From Alcanivorax sp. DG881 (GTDB lineage: Bacteria; Pseudomonadota; Gammaproteobacteria; Pseudomonadales; Alcanivoracaceae), in contig NZ_DS989915.1 in the NCBI RefSeq assembly GCF_000155615.1, positions 2,749,890-2,787,998 of the forward strand: 38,109 bases of DNA. Direction: 5' to 3'. Made by a program: the position numbers and the translations under genes. This document shows, piece by piece, positions 7,335 through 15,193 of this stretch; position 1 is the stretch's first letter, and every line of letters starts with the position of its first letter. The notes under the pieces were generated by a model. That model saw only the letters and a program-made list of their open reading frames with translations. It was not told the origin of the DNA and searched no databases.

Positions 7335-8942
7335 ATGTCCAAATCCATTGCCGTAATCCTGATGCTAATCGTGCCGCTGCTATTGGGTGGTTGCGCGTTG
7401 TCATATCACGGGAACCTTGTTTCTAAACTGCAAGCTCAGGGCCCCAATCCCTATATTAATGAGCCGGAACTAAAAGACCTTTATAGAAAAATCCGGGTTA
7501 TTGCCATGGCAGAAAGGTCTTGGGGCGACCCTTATGCCTTCGACTCGCGTAACGACGCCATCATCAGTAATTTCCAGGATCGTTTCAGCAAGCCAGCAAT
7601 GATGGAGGCGATCAGCCTTGTTCGTGAAGGCTATGATGCGGTTGTGGCGGCTCGTTACCCCCATATCGGTTATGAGACGGAATGTACCTTGGTGGATGCC
7701 GGCGCTTATGTTGTGAATACAGAGGTGGCAGCGGATCAGTTCGATTGGAATTTTATTAAAGGGGAGTGTGTTGGCGGGCTTGCACATGGGGTTGGAAAAG
7801 CGGTTGATGAAAAAAATAACGCGCAGTTTGTGGGGCGATTTGATCAAGGGGTAATGGTCGAGGGTGTGTTTGATATGCCTTTGGAAAATGGCAGTCAGGT
7901 TACCCAGCTTGGCGATGTTCCCGGCAAGGCACGTATTGCCCGCCTGTTAAGCACAGAAACCCGTGAAGATGGTTTTCAGTGGCATCGATACGGTGATTTT
8001 AATGACCAGGCGGAAATGCACGGGTTTGGTGTTGTTATTTGGGGCTACACAAACGCCATGATCGTCAAGTCCATGGGGGAATTCAAACACTCGAAGCTGA
8101 ACGGGTTTGCAGCCAAACAGGTATCCGGCACTACAGAGGCAGGAGCGGTCTGGTATGTGCGGATTGGCGAGCATGTTGAGGGAGAGTTGAATGGAGCAGG
8201 AGCGTGGACGAATGGCGTGACGAGTTTGAGCGTGGGCTACTGGGAAGAGGGAAAATTAAACGGCAAGGGATACGGCGATTACGCTAACGTTGCCGAGAAC
8301 AGTGAAAGCTACGCCGGAACATACTTGGCCGGCAAACGTCAGGGCTCATTTACGGTGCGCAGACGGGCCCAGTTGGGTGGCGGAACAGGGGAGTTCACGG
8401 AAATATACGACAACGGCAAGTTGATCGACGACGGCATCGAGGAAAAATCAAACAGCGGTGATGGATTCGGAAAATTTGTTGCACTCGCTGGGGGCGCAGC
8501 AGTGATTGGTTCATCGGGAATTTCAGATTCGTCCAAAGTGGATATTGGCACTGCCTTCGCCTCCGATGTGATGGCCGGTGGCGACGGCAAGAACATGAAT
8601 GCAATGAGCCGGCAGGTTGCTCAGGGTGGTGGGGCAGCGAGCCAGGTGGGTAGTGATGATGACAAAGGGGTATTTCAGTTCAGTTGTTATGACCCGGGTA
8701 ACTTTATCTGTGTTGACTATACTCTTTTCAGCCGAGCCAAAAGTGAGCAGTTTAAGGCGCAATGCGCTCAGGGGCGCAATAAACAGGTTGCCAGCTGTGA
8801 CAGTTCGACCCGACAGGCTATTTGCAGTCATCAGAGCCCGACAGGGGACACGGAGACGCATGATTACCTTTATGGCTCGGAACCGGAGCAAGTGAAGCAG
8901 GCCTGCTTGTCCACGGGGGGCAAGTTCAGAATGGTCGAATAG
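7335..8942 (+). CDS. Lipoprotein with MORN-like repeats and Cys-rich C-terminal domain
   Basis: A 535-aa protein. I chose the second of two adjacent ATGs (7332, 7335) for better spacing from GGGGA; the frame also opens at 7269, but only from here does the lipoprotein signal sit at the N-terminus (lipobox LLGGC, Cys20). Residues about 130-380 hold degenerate MORN-type units, with the G-x-G and Y-x-G-x-(W/F) patterns (GGLAHGVGKAV, GEFKHSKLNGFA, GYWEEGKLNGKGYGDY, YAGTYLAGKRQGSF). A Gly/Ser-rich linker follows. The last 90 residues carry six Cys (FSCYDPGNFICVDY, KAQCAQG, VASCDSS, QAICSHQ, KQACLSTGGKF), a pattern I associate with small secreted disulfide domains. It is likely an outer-membrane-anchored periplasmic or surface protein. 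Function is unknown. Confidence 0.78.
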   Translation: MSKSIAVILMLIVPLLLGGCALSYHGNLVSKLQAQGPNPYINEPELKDLYRKIRVIAMAERSWGDPYAFDSRNDAIISNFQDRFSKPAMMEAISLVREGYDAVVAARYPHIGYETECTLVDAGAYVVNTEVAADQFDWNFIKGECVGGLAHGVGKAVDEKNNAQFVGRFDQGVMVEGVFDMPLENGSQVTQLGDVPGKARIARLLSTETREDGFQWHRYGDFNDQAEMHGFGVVIWGYTNAMIVKSMGEFKHSKLNGFAAKQVSGTTEAGAVWYVRIGEHVEGELNGAGAWTNGVTSLSVGYWEEGKLNGKGYGDYANVAENSESYAGTYLAGKRQGSFTVRRRAQLGGGTGEFTEIYDNGKLIDDGIEEKSNSGDGFGKFVALAGGAAVIGSSGISDSSKVDIGTAFASDVMAGGDGKNMNAMSRQVAQGGGAASQVGSDDDKGVFQFSCYDPGNFICVDYTLFSRAKSEQFKAQCAQGRNKQVASCDSSTRQAICSHQSPTGDTETHDYLYGSEPEQVKQACLSTGGKFRMVE

Positions 8943-9126
8943 TTGGGCTTTTCTGGAAAGCTTTTCTGGATAAAAAATGGAGCAGGCTTTGTCGGGCATT
9001 GAAGCTGTTGCCTGGCACGCGAATGTGTCGGGTTAAGCTGAATGGAATGAAAGGCTATTGTTGTTTGTTTCCTGCGGTGCTGACCGTAAAGGTTGTATAA
9101 CGATTTTTGCTTCTGGAAAGAAAATA

Positions 9127-9157
9127 GCCTGGTTGCCGGTGATGCCGGCAACCAGGC
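9127..9157 (-). terminator. Terminator of the isocitrate dehydrogenase gene
   Basis: A perfect 13-bp stem (GCCTGGTTGCCGG / CCGGCAACCAGGC, 5-nt loop) lies about 20 bp after the stop of the minus-strand gene at 9178, and on that strand is followed by TATTTTCTTT. Confidence 0.82.
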
Positions 9158-9177
9158 GTGCCACGCCTTGCTGGCTA

Positions 9178-10194
9178 CTACTGATTGGTGAGGTGGCGAA
9201 TCAGCTCGTCAGTAAACTCTGTGGTACTGGCGCGTCCGCCCAGATCCGGGGTGACGATTTCCCCCTGGCCGACCACGTGTCGCACGGTGCGGCGCAACCT
9301 TTTCGCCTTGTCGTGCTGTTCCATGTAATCGAGCATCATGGCGCCAGCGAGCATAATGGCGGTGGGGTTGGCCACGCCCTTGCCGGCGATGTCCGGTGCG
9401 CTGCCGTGGACGGCTTCGAACAGACCGCCGTGCTCACCAATGTTGGCCCCGGGGGCCACGCCCAGCCCGCCGATGAGGCCGGCACACAGGTCGGAAAGGA
9501 TGTCGCCGAACAGGTTGGTGGTAACCAGTACATCGAAACGGTGCGGGTTCATGGCCAGCTGCATGGCGCAGGCGTCCACGATCATTTCCTCATGTTCCAG
9601 ATTCGGGTAGTCCTCGCGCACCTTGCGAGCCACATCCAGAAACAGCCCGGAAGTGGACTTCATGATATTCGCCTTGTGCACCACGGTGACTTTCTTGCGT
9701 CCCTGTTTGGTGGCGGTGTCGTAGGCGAAACGCAGCAGGCGCTCGGACTCGGTGCGAGTGATGCGGCTGCGCAGCTCGGCGGTTTCGCCGTCGTCACTGA
9801 CGGTTTGCCCCAGCCCGGAATAGATACCCTCGATATTTTCCCGAATGGTCATGATGTCCACATTGTCATAGCGGGACTTAACGCCGGGAATGGACAGGGC
9901 CGGGCGCACGTTGGCGAACAGGTCGAAGGTCTTGCGCAGGGTTACGTTCACGGAAGTGAACCCGCCGCCCACCGGGGTGGTGATAGGGCCTTTCAGGGCC
10001 AGGCGGTTGCGTTTGAGCACGGCGAGGGTGTCTTCCGGCACCAGCTCCAGCCCCTGATCCAGAGCGGTCTGCCCTGCGATGGCATACTCAAACTTGAGGC
10101 CGCAATCCAGCGCGTCCAGTACCCGTACCGTGGAATCGACGATATCCGGTCCGATTCCGTCACCGGGGATAACGGTTACGGTGTTCTCGTTCAT
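9178..10194 (-). CDS. NAD-dependent isocitrate dehydrogenase
   Basis: A 338-aa member of the isocitrate/isopropylmalate dehydrogenase family, oxidatively decarboxylating isocitrate to 2-oxoglutarate in the TCA cycle. Seen: VIPGDGIGPDIV at the N-terminus, substrate-loop motif TSVNVTLRKTFDLFANVRP (the S-x-N-V-x-L-R pattern of isocitrate dehydrogenases, unlike the LLxLRK of isopropylmalate enzymes), VHKANIMK with the catalytic Lys, and NLFGDILSD with metal-binding Asp. The cofactor loop reads HGSAPDIAGKGVANPTA; Asp-Ile where NADP enzymes have Lys-Tyr argues for NAD. Length matches the short homomeric or IDH3-like type, not the 415-aa E. coli Icd. The start has AGGAGG in front. A tartrate or homoisocitrate dehydrogenase is the less likely alternative. 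Confidence 0.88.
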   Translation of the reverse strand: MNENTVTVIPGDGIGPDIVDSTVRVLDALDCGLKFEYAIAGQTALDQGLELVPEDTLAVLKRNRLALKGPITTPVGGGFTSVNVTLRKTFDLFANVRPALSIPGVKSRYDNVDIMTIRENIEGIYSGLGQTVSDDGETAELRSRITRTESERLLRFAYDTATKQGRKKVTVVHKANIMKSTSGLFLDVARKVREDYPNLEHEEMIVDACAMQLAMNPHRFDVLVTTNLFGDILSDLCAGLIGGLGVAPGANIGEHGGLFEAVHGSAPDIAGKGVANPTAIMLAGAMMLDYMEQHDKAKRLRRTVRHVVGQGEIVTPDLGGRASTTEFTDELIRHLTNQ

Positions 10195-10373
10195 ACTGCC
10201 TCCTGATTGCGGTTAATAAGGGTTGAGCGTGATGTGTCCGGGGCCCAGATGCCATGTCCAGTAAAGAAATGGGGCCCCTATTCTGCCACGTCACGGCCGG
10301 CAAAATGAATGCCGACAAAAGTCGCAGGTTATGATGACAGAGTGTTTTTAGCGCAGAACGTTCATAGAGAAAG

Positions 10374-10396
10374 CCCTGGCAGAAGCGGAATCAGGG
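10374..10396 (-). terminator. Possible weak terminator after soxR
   Basis: Directly after the soxR stop, minus-strand CCCTG and CAGGG flank a 13-nt loop and are followed by CTTTCTC. The stem is short and the T-run broken, so this is tentative. Confidence 0.35.
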
Positions 10397-10861
10397 TTAT
10401 TGCTCATCCTCGAGTAGCTGGGCCCCGGTGCCCTGCTCGGAGAGTGAGTCATAGGGATTGCGCAGCCGGCAGGCCTTGATCGACAAGCACCCACAACCGA
10501 TACAGTCGCTCAGTTGATCACGTAACTGGGTCAGGGCGTGAATGCGGGCATCCAGTTGCTCCTGCCAGCGTGCGGAGAGTCGTTTCCAGTCACGGGCGGT
10601 GGGCGTTCGGCCGTCGGGCAGGCTGGCCATGGCGTCGGCGATTTCGGCCAGGGGGATGCCAATACGCTGGGCGACCTTGATCACGGCGACACGGCGCAGT
10701 ACATCACGGTGGTAGCGACGCTGGTTGCCACTGCTGCGCCAGCTCTGGATCAATCCCTTGGTTTCATAAAAGTGCAGGGCGGATACCGCAACCCCGCTCC
10801 GCTCTGCCACTTCCCCCACGGTCAGGGCTTTACCGATATCGTTTGCGTTGATGAGGGTCAT
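10397..10861 (-). CDS. soxR: Redox-sensing transcriptional activator SoxR
   Basis: A 154-aa MerR-family regulator that senses redox-cycling compounds and superoxide through a [2Fe-2S] cluster. The N-terminal winged helix reads [20 protein letters not shown] with the typical [15 protein letters not shown] dimer helix follows, then the SoxR-specific cluster [14 protein letters not shown] with Cys120, 123, 125 and 131, all four ligands present. It is divergent from the FMN reductase gene at 10952, with a canonical SoxR box between them. A second box at 15010 precedes an RND efflux operon. No soxS is seen nearby, which fits the non-enteric arrangement in which SoxR acts directly on efflux and redox genes. 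Confidence 0.96.
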   Translation of the reverse strand: MTLINANDIGKALTVGEVAERSGVAVSALHFYETKGLIQSWRSSGNQRRYHRDVLRRVAVIKVAQRIGIPLAEIADAMASLPDGRTPTARDWKRLSARWQEQLDARIHALTQLRDQLSDCIGCGCLSIKACRLRNPYDSLSEQGTGAQLLEDEQ

Positions 10862-10885
10862 AGCTGCTCCCTTTTTCTTTCTTTA

Positions 10886-10916
10886 TTGACCTCAATAATG
10901 ATTGAGGTTTTACGCT
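10886..10916 (+). promoter_or_regulatory. SoxR-controlled promoter of the FMN reductase gene
   Basis: The SoxR box CCTCAATAATGATTGAGG (10890-10907) is a perfect CCTCAA-N6-TTGAGG palindrome. It sits between a -35 TTGACC (10886-10891) and a -10 TACGCT (10911-10916) separated by exactly 19 bp, the over-long spacer that MerR-family activators untwist. It reads toward the gene at 10952. Confidence 0.92.
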
Positions 10917-10951
10917 GAGCCTTCATTGTCGTCAACTGTTCAGGAGATAAT

Positions 10952-11542
10952 ATGGCTACGCGCGACCCGCTGACTCTGGCTTTGGTATACGGCAGTACCC
11001 GTGAAGGGCGTTTGTGTGACACTCTGGTCAATTGGGCTGCAGAGCAGATTCGGGATGTGCCCGATTTTGCGCTGCAGGTGATTGATCCCCGCGATTTTGA
11101 TGTGCCGGCGGATTTTCCGAATGCAGCATCCGCCAGTGTGCGGCAGTTGAAAAACAGGCTGACAAAGGCCGATGCGTTTTTAGTGGTTACGCCGGAGTAC
11201 AACCACAGTTTTCCAGCCATCCTCAAACAGGTCATTGATGTCTCCAGTGCGGCCTGGAAAGCAAAGCCAGTGGCGTTTATCAGCTATGGCGGGGTGTCTG
11301 GCGGGCTGCGAGCGGTAGAACAGTTGCGGCTGGTCTATGCCGAGTTGCATGCGGTGACGGTGCGCAATGTGGTGAGCATCATCAATGCTGGTGACAAATT
11401 TGATGCCCGTGGGCGCTGGCAATCGGTGGAGCAGAAGGTCCGCGCAGAAAAGCGTTTGATGCAGCAGCTGGCGGTACTTCGGTGGTGGGCGCAGAGCCTG
11501 AAAGCGGGGCGCCGGCGACCGGAGTTTGCGGCGGTTTCGTGA
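10952..11542 (+). CDS. NAD(P)H-dependent FMN reductase, flavodoxin-like
   Basis: A 196-aa flavodoxin-like reductase. Seen are the phosphate-binding loop YGSTREGRLCDTL, the FMN-contacting TPEYNHSFPAILKQVID and SYGGVSGGLRAVEQLR, all standard for the NADPH-dependent FMN reductase (ArsH/SsuE-like) group. It probably reduces flavins or quinones using NAD(P)H in the cytoplasm. AGGAG lies upstream of the ATG. A SoxR-type promoter immediately upstream indicates induction by redox-cycling agents, so a two-electron reductase that avoids semiquinone formation would make sense; that role is inferred. Confidence 0.88.
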   Translation: MATRDPLTLALVYGSTREGRLCDTLVNWAAEQIRDVPDFALQVIDPRDFDVPADFPNAASASVRQLKNRLTKADAFLVVTPEYNHSFPAILKQVIDVSSAAWKAKPVAFISYGGVSGGLRAVEQLRLVYAELHAVTVRNVVSIINAGDKFDARGRWQSVEQKVRAEKRLMQQLAVLRWWAQSLKAGRRRPEFAAVS

Positions 11543-11675
11543 GCGTGTTGGTCGTTCTGCGTATCCGCACCCATAGACGGCGCCGGGTGTGCATAATGGT
11601 GCGCCTGTATAGGGTATGCTTGCCATCGGCGCGATGCAGTGAGAGTGGGAAGGCGTCCTTTGAAGGAGAGACAGT

Positions 11676-12665
11676 GTGGATGCAGTAATTTCAGTCAACA
11701 ATCTCAGCAAGGTTTATGAATCCGGATTTCAGGCGCTTAAAGAGGTCAATCTGGAGATTCGACCCGGGGAGATCTTTGCCCTGCTGGGCCCCAACGGCGC
11801 CGGCAAAACGACCCTGATCAGCATTATTTGCGGAATCGTGAATCCCTCGTCCGGCAAGGTTCTCGCCGATGGGCATGACATCATTACCGATTTTCGCGCC
11901 GCACGAAGCGCCATCGGTCTGGTGCCCCAGGAAATTTCCACCGACGCATTTGAAACCGTCTGGGCAACAGTGAGTTTCAGCCGCGGGCTGTTTGGCAAGC
12001 CGCGTAATGATGCCCACATTGAGAAAGTGCTCAAGGCGCTGTCGCTGTGGGACAAGAAAGACAGCAAGATCATGATGTTGTCCGGTGGCATGAAGCGACG
12101 GGTGATGATTGCCAAGGCGCTTTCCCATGAGCCAAAGATCCTGTTTCTGGACGAGCCTACGGCGGGTGTGGATGTAGAGCTGCGCCGGGAAATGTGGGAA
12201 ATGGTCCGCCAGCTGCGCGAACAGGGTGTCACCATTATTCTGACGACCCACTATATTGAAGAGGCCGAGGAAATGGCTGACCGGGTGGGTATTATTCGTC
12301 AGGGCGAAATTATCCTGGTGGATGAAAAGTCCCGGTTGATGGAAAAGTTGGGGCGCAAGCAATTGACTGTACACCTGGCAGAACCGCTTGATGCGATTCC
12401 CGCCGCCATGGCGGACGAGGCGCTGGCGCTGGCCGATGAGGGCTACTCGATGGTTTATACCTACGATGCCAACCAGGAAAACACGGGCATTGCCGAATTA
12501 CTGCGCCACCTGAGCGAGCAGGGTATTGAATTCAAGGACCTGCATTCACGGCAAAGTTCGCTGGAAGATATTTTCGTGGACCTGGTGCATAACGGTAACC
12601 CGGACGACAGTACGGCCGGGCGGGTAACCAGTGAAGATGCACCTAACGCACAGGGTGACGCTTGA
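11676..12665 (+). CDS. ABC transporter ATPase, YadG-like
   Basis: A 329-aa ATPase with Walker [11 protein letters not shown]-loop GLVPQE, signature LSGGMKRR, Walker [13 protein letters not shown] and switch [11 protein letters not shown]. The pattern and the C-terminal extension match the YadG branch of ABC-2 exporters. The start is GTG, behind AAGGAGAGACA; the first residues are [14 protein letters not shown]. The last base of its TGA stop is the first base of the permease ATG (TGATG), so the two are translationally coupled. The pair would form an inner-membrane exporter of unknown substrate. The C-terminal acidic tail (about residue 310 onward) is longer than in remembered E. coli YadG. Confidence 0.93.
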   Translation: MDAVISVNNLSKVYESGFQALKEVNLEIRPGEIFALLGPNGAGKTTLISIICGIVNPSSGKVLADGHDIITDFRAARSAIGLVPQEISTDAFETVWATVSFSRGLFGKPRNDAHIEKVLKALSLWDKKDSKIMMLSGGMKRRVMIAKALSHEPKILFLDEPTAGVDVELRREMWEMVRQLREQGVTIILTTHYIEEAEEMADRVGIIRQGEIILVDEKSRLMEKLGRKQLTVHLAEPLDAIPAAMADEALALADEGYSMVYTYDANQENTGIAELLRHLSEQGIEFKDLHSRQSSLEDIFVDLVHNGNPDDSTAGRVTSEDAPNAQGDA

Positions 12666-13426
12666 TGAATATTCATTCCATTCGCGCTATCTACAAGTTC
12701 GAGATGGCCCGCACCTGGCGCACCCTGATGCAAAGCGTGGCTTCCCCGGTGATTTCCACCTCGCTGTATTTTGTGGTGTTCGGTTCTGCGATCGGTTCAC
12801 GGATGGTCGAGATTGACGGCGTCAGTTACGGGGCGTTCATTATTCCCGGCTTGATCATGTTGTCTTTGATGACGCAAAGCATTTCCAATGCGTCTTTCGG
12901 GATATACATGCCCACTTTCTCCGGCACCATCTACGAGGTGCTGTCGGCACCGGTGTCCTATGTGGAGATCGTGATTGGTTATGTGGGGGCGGCGGCAACC
13001 AAGTCCACGATTCTGGGCATCCTGATTCTGCTGACGGCACGATTGTTTGTGGATTATGAGGTGCAGCACCCTTTCCTGATGATTGGCTTTCTGCTGCTGA
13101 CGGCGATCACCTTCAGCCTGTTTGGCTTTATCATCGGGGTATGGGCGGATACCTTCGAGAAGCTACAGATCATTCCCCTGATGATCATTACTCCGCTGAC
13201 CTTTCTGGGGGGCAGTTTCTACTCCATCGATATGCTGCCGCCGGTTTGGCAGACGGTGACCCTGTTCAATCCAGTGGTTTATCTGATCAGCGGGTTCCGC
13301 TACAGCTTCTTTGGTGTGGCGGATGTGCACATCGGGATCAGCCTTGGCATGACGCTGTTGTTCCTGACGCTGTGCATGGGGCTGGTGTGGTGGATATTCA
13401 AAACCGGATATAAATTGAAAAGCTAA
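12665..13426 (+). CDS. ABC-2 type permease, YadH-like
   Basis: A 253-aa membrane protein with about six transmembrane segments. It carries the ABC-2 family stretch [19 protein letters not shown] followed by [17 protein letters not shown], close to E. coli YadH. The N-terminal cytoplasmic helix ([12 protein letters not shown]) precedes the first segment. The ATG overlaps the ATPase stop by one base, so the two proteins are made together. The substrate cannot be told. A bidirectional terminator follows within 10 bp. Confidence 0.93.
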   Translation: MNIHSIRAIYKFEMARTWRTLMQSVASPVISTSLYFVVFGSAIGSRMVEIDGVSYGAFIIPGLIMLSLMTQSISNASFGIYMPTFSGTIYEVLSAPVSYVEIVIGYVGAAATKSTILGILILLTARLFVDYEVQHPFLMIGFLLLTAITFSLFGFIIGVWADTFEKLQIIPLMIITPLTFLGGSFYSIDMLPPVWQTVTLFNPVVYLISGFRYSFFGVADVHIGISLGMTLLFLTLCMGLVWWIFKTGYKLKS

Positions 13427-13456
13427 AAAAAGGGCGCATAAAGCGCCCTTTTTTTT
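13425..13456. terminator. Bidirectional terminator
   Basis: GGGCGC and GCGCCC (13432-13437 and 13443-13448) form a 6-bp stem around ATAAA, flanked by seven A on the left and eight T on the right. It can end both the ABC operon from the left and the araC-type gene from the right. Confidence 0.9.
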
Positions 13457-13536
13457 GGTTTATCGCGAATCCCCCGGCGCTTTGCCAAATGTTCGATACC
13501 AGATGTCTGACGTCCCAGGTTTTCAGGGCTGCCTAA

Positions 13537-14493
13537 TCAGGCGCTAACGCCTGCCTGTGCCCCGCGCAACTTGCTTACGTCTGCGCGCGGTGGTGCGCCG
13601 AACAAGCGGCTATATTCCCGGCTGAAGTGGGATGGGCTTTCATAGCCCACCCGGTAGCTGGCCGTGGCTGCTTCCAGCCCTTCGGTGAGCATCAGTCGGC
13701 GTGCTTCATGGAGACGCAGCTTCTTCTGAAATTGTAGTGGTGACATGCGGGTGACCTGTTTGAAGCTATGGAACAGGGTGGACTCACTCATGTTGGCCGA
13801 GTCTGCCAGATCCTTCACCCGCAATGGTTCGGAATAGCGGTCCTTGAGGGTGGAAATGACCCTGGATATCCGGTTGGCCTGGGAATCAATCGAGGCGAAC
13901 TTGCGCATGCGCGGTCCCATCTCGCCAATCAATGAACGGTAGATAATCTCCCGACGGGTCAGTGGGGCGAGCACGGCAATATCGTCCGGGGTGGTCATCA
14001 GGTTCAGCAGTCGATAGAGCGCCCCCTGCATGGATTCATCCATGTGGGACATGCACAGACCACAGCCCACTTCGGGGCATTCATTGCCCGGTTCATAACG
14101 GCCAACCTTGTCACCCAACTCCAGCACAAGGTCAGTGACCTCCTGCGGATCCACATCGATTTTTACCGCCAGGTAAGGATGGTTTGGGGAGGCATCCACA
14201 ATTTGCCCAAGCACCGGAAGATGGACGGAGCTGGCCAGGTAGCTTGATGGGCCGTACACAATTTCACGGTCGCCAAGCTCAATGGTCTTGGTGCCTTGCA
14301 GAATAAAAATCAGTGAAGGCTCGTAGACCGTAGAGGCGCAACTGCTGGTGTCATCGGCACGATACAACGATACGCCCGGGATGCCGGAATCGAGCATGCC
14401 CGGCTCTGCAATCTGTTCGCAGACAAGCTGCGCCAGCTGTTGCTCGAGTGTGCTGCCAGCAGGGGCGGCAACATTGGATAAAGTGGCGGTCAT
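13537..14493 (-). CDS. AraC-family regulator with an unusual Cys cluster
   Basis: A 318-aa regulator; the ATG at 14493 follows GGGAGAAAGG, and homology begins only there although the frame is open to 14628. The N-terminal half is the AraC_N-type sensor domain (EPSLIFILQGTKTIELGD, YLAVKIDVDP). The C-terminal half has two helix-turn-helix motifs (LRVKDLADSANMSESTLFHS and ASYRVGYESPSHFSREYSRL). Unusual is ECPEVGCGLCMSH, giving Cys139, 144 and 147 just before the conserved M/L-D segment; the members I remember have no such cluster. Divergent from the RND operon across 700 bp, it is a good candidate for its local regulator, perhaps thiol-sensitive. Confidence 0.88.
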   Translation of the reverse strand: MTATLSNVAAPAGSTLEQQLAQLVCEQIAEPGMLDSGIPGVSLYRADDTSSCASTVYEPSLIFILQGTKTIELGDREIVYGPSSYLASSVHLPVLGQIVDASPNHPYLAVKIDVDPQEVTDLVLELGDKVGRYEPGNECPEVGCGLCMSHMDESMQGALYRLLNLMTTPDDIAVLAPLTRREIIYRSLIGEMGPRMRKFASIDSQANRISRVISTLKDRYSEPLRVKDLADSANMSESTLFHSFKQVTRMSPLQFQKKLRLHEARRLMLTEGLEAATASYRVGYESPSHFSREYSRLFGAPPRADVSKLRGAQAGVSA

Positions 14494-15193
14494 GACCTTT
14501 CTCCCTTTTGGCGCAGTATACGCATGCACCGGGTAGGGCGGTGGGGTATCGAGCCATTTTCTGCAGAATCGGGCAATGACTGCGCAGAAACCGGCAATCT
14601 GCACCCGCCTGCCTGTGGGATCAGGCAATATCCCCTACTGTTGCGAACCTGTAGGGGAAGAACCATGCGGGTGGCCAGTGGCTCCCTTGTTTCAAAGGTT
14701 AACCCTTTTAAATTAAGGGGTTATTGGTTTTTTCTTTCTTTATCTTCTCCTTGTCGCCTGTTCCTGCCGTGGTTTTCTTGCCTGAAACAGTAATGACATC
14801 CAGGTGAAACATGGCCGGGGGCAAACCTGCGTTTCACCGGCGCAGATGGATTTAAACAGGATCGGGCAATGTTGAGGCAGTAACCCGATATCGCGCTTCG
14901 GCCCCTTTTCATTACAGTTTCTCTCCATTCAGGAAAGCCCTGTGCTTTCTTGCCGGGCAACCGTGCTGGCAGTTTGCTGGTTCGTCATGGGCGTGGATTT
15001 TTTTATTGACCTCAACTCAACTTGAGGAATTAGAGTCCTCTGCCATGACGGTTCGGTTGTGGTTTTTCAGGGTGAGTGTCTGATCGGGTGGTGAATTGGT
15101 TTTGCCACGCTGTCGAATCGTTTCAGGGTTATTCGATTATCGGGTACGCATTACTGCGGTAATGCATCAAGGGTGATAGCGGGAGTCAGATTC
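14494..15193. other. 700-bp regulatory region without a convincing gene
   Basis: Between the divergent AraC gene and the RND operon. Besides the SoxR promoter (15006-15036) it holds several inverted repeats: CCCCTAC / GTAGGGG at 14632-14638 and 14651-14657; GGTGAAAC / GTTTCACC at 14803-14810 and 14831-14838; and an AACCCTT...AAGGGGTT hairpin near 14700-14722 followed by a T-rich run that looks like a terminator. Short ORFs here have no recognisable product. Confidence 0.5.
15006..15036 (+). promoter_or_regulatory. SoxR-controlled promoter of the RND efflux operon
   Basis: CCTCAACTCAACTTGAGG (15010-15027) is a second perfect SoxR box, with the same leading TTATTGACC as the first. The -35 TTGACC (15006-15011) and -10 TAGAGT (15031-15036) are again 19 bp apart. 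The leader to the ATG at 15194 is about 150 nt and contains a 7-bp hairpin, GCATTAC / GTAATGC (15148-15165). Confidence 0.9.

Noticed and set aside
9058-10206. 382-codon plus-strand frame over the isocitrate dehydrogenase gene
   Set aside because: It is antisense to a clear dehydrogenase with intact motifs, has no recognisable domain, and is the mirror expected from G/C-rich third positions.
14665-14793. Possible 42-codon gene behind AGGGGAAGAACC
   Set aside because: The ribosome site is good, but a terminator-like hairpin lies inside the frame and the product resembles no protein.
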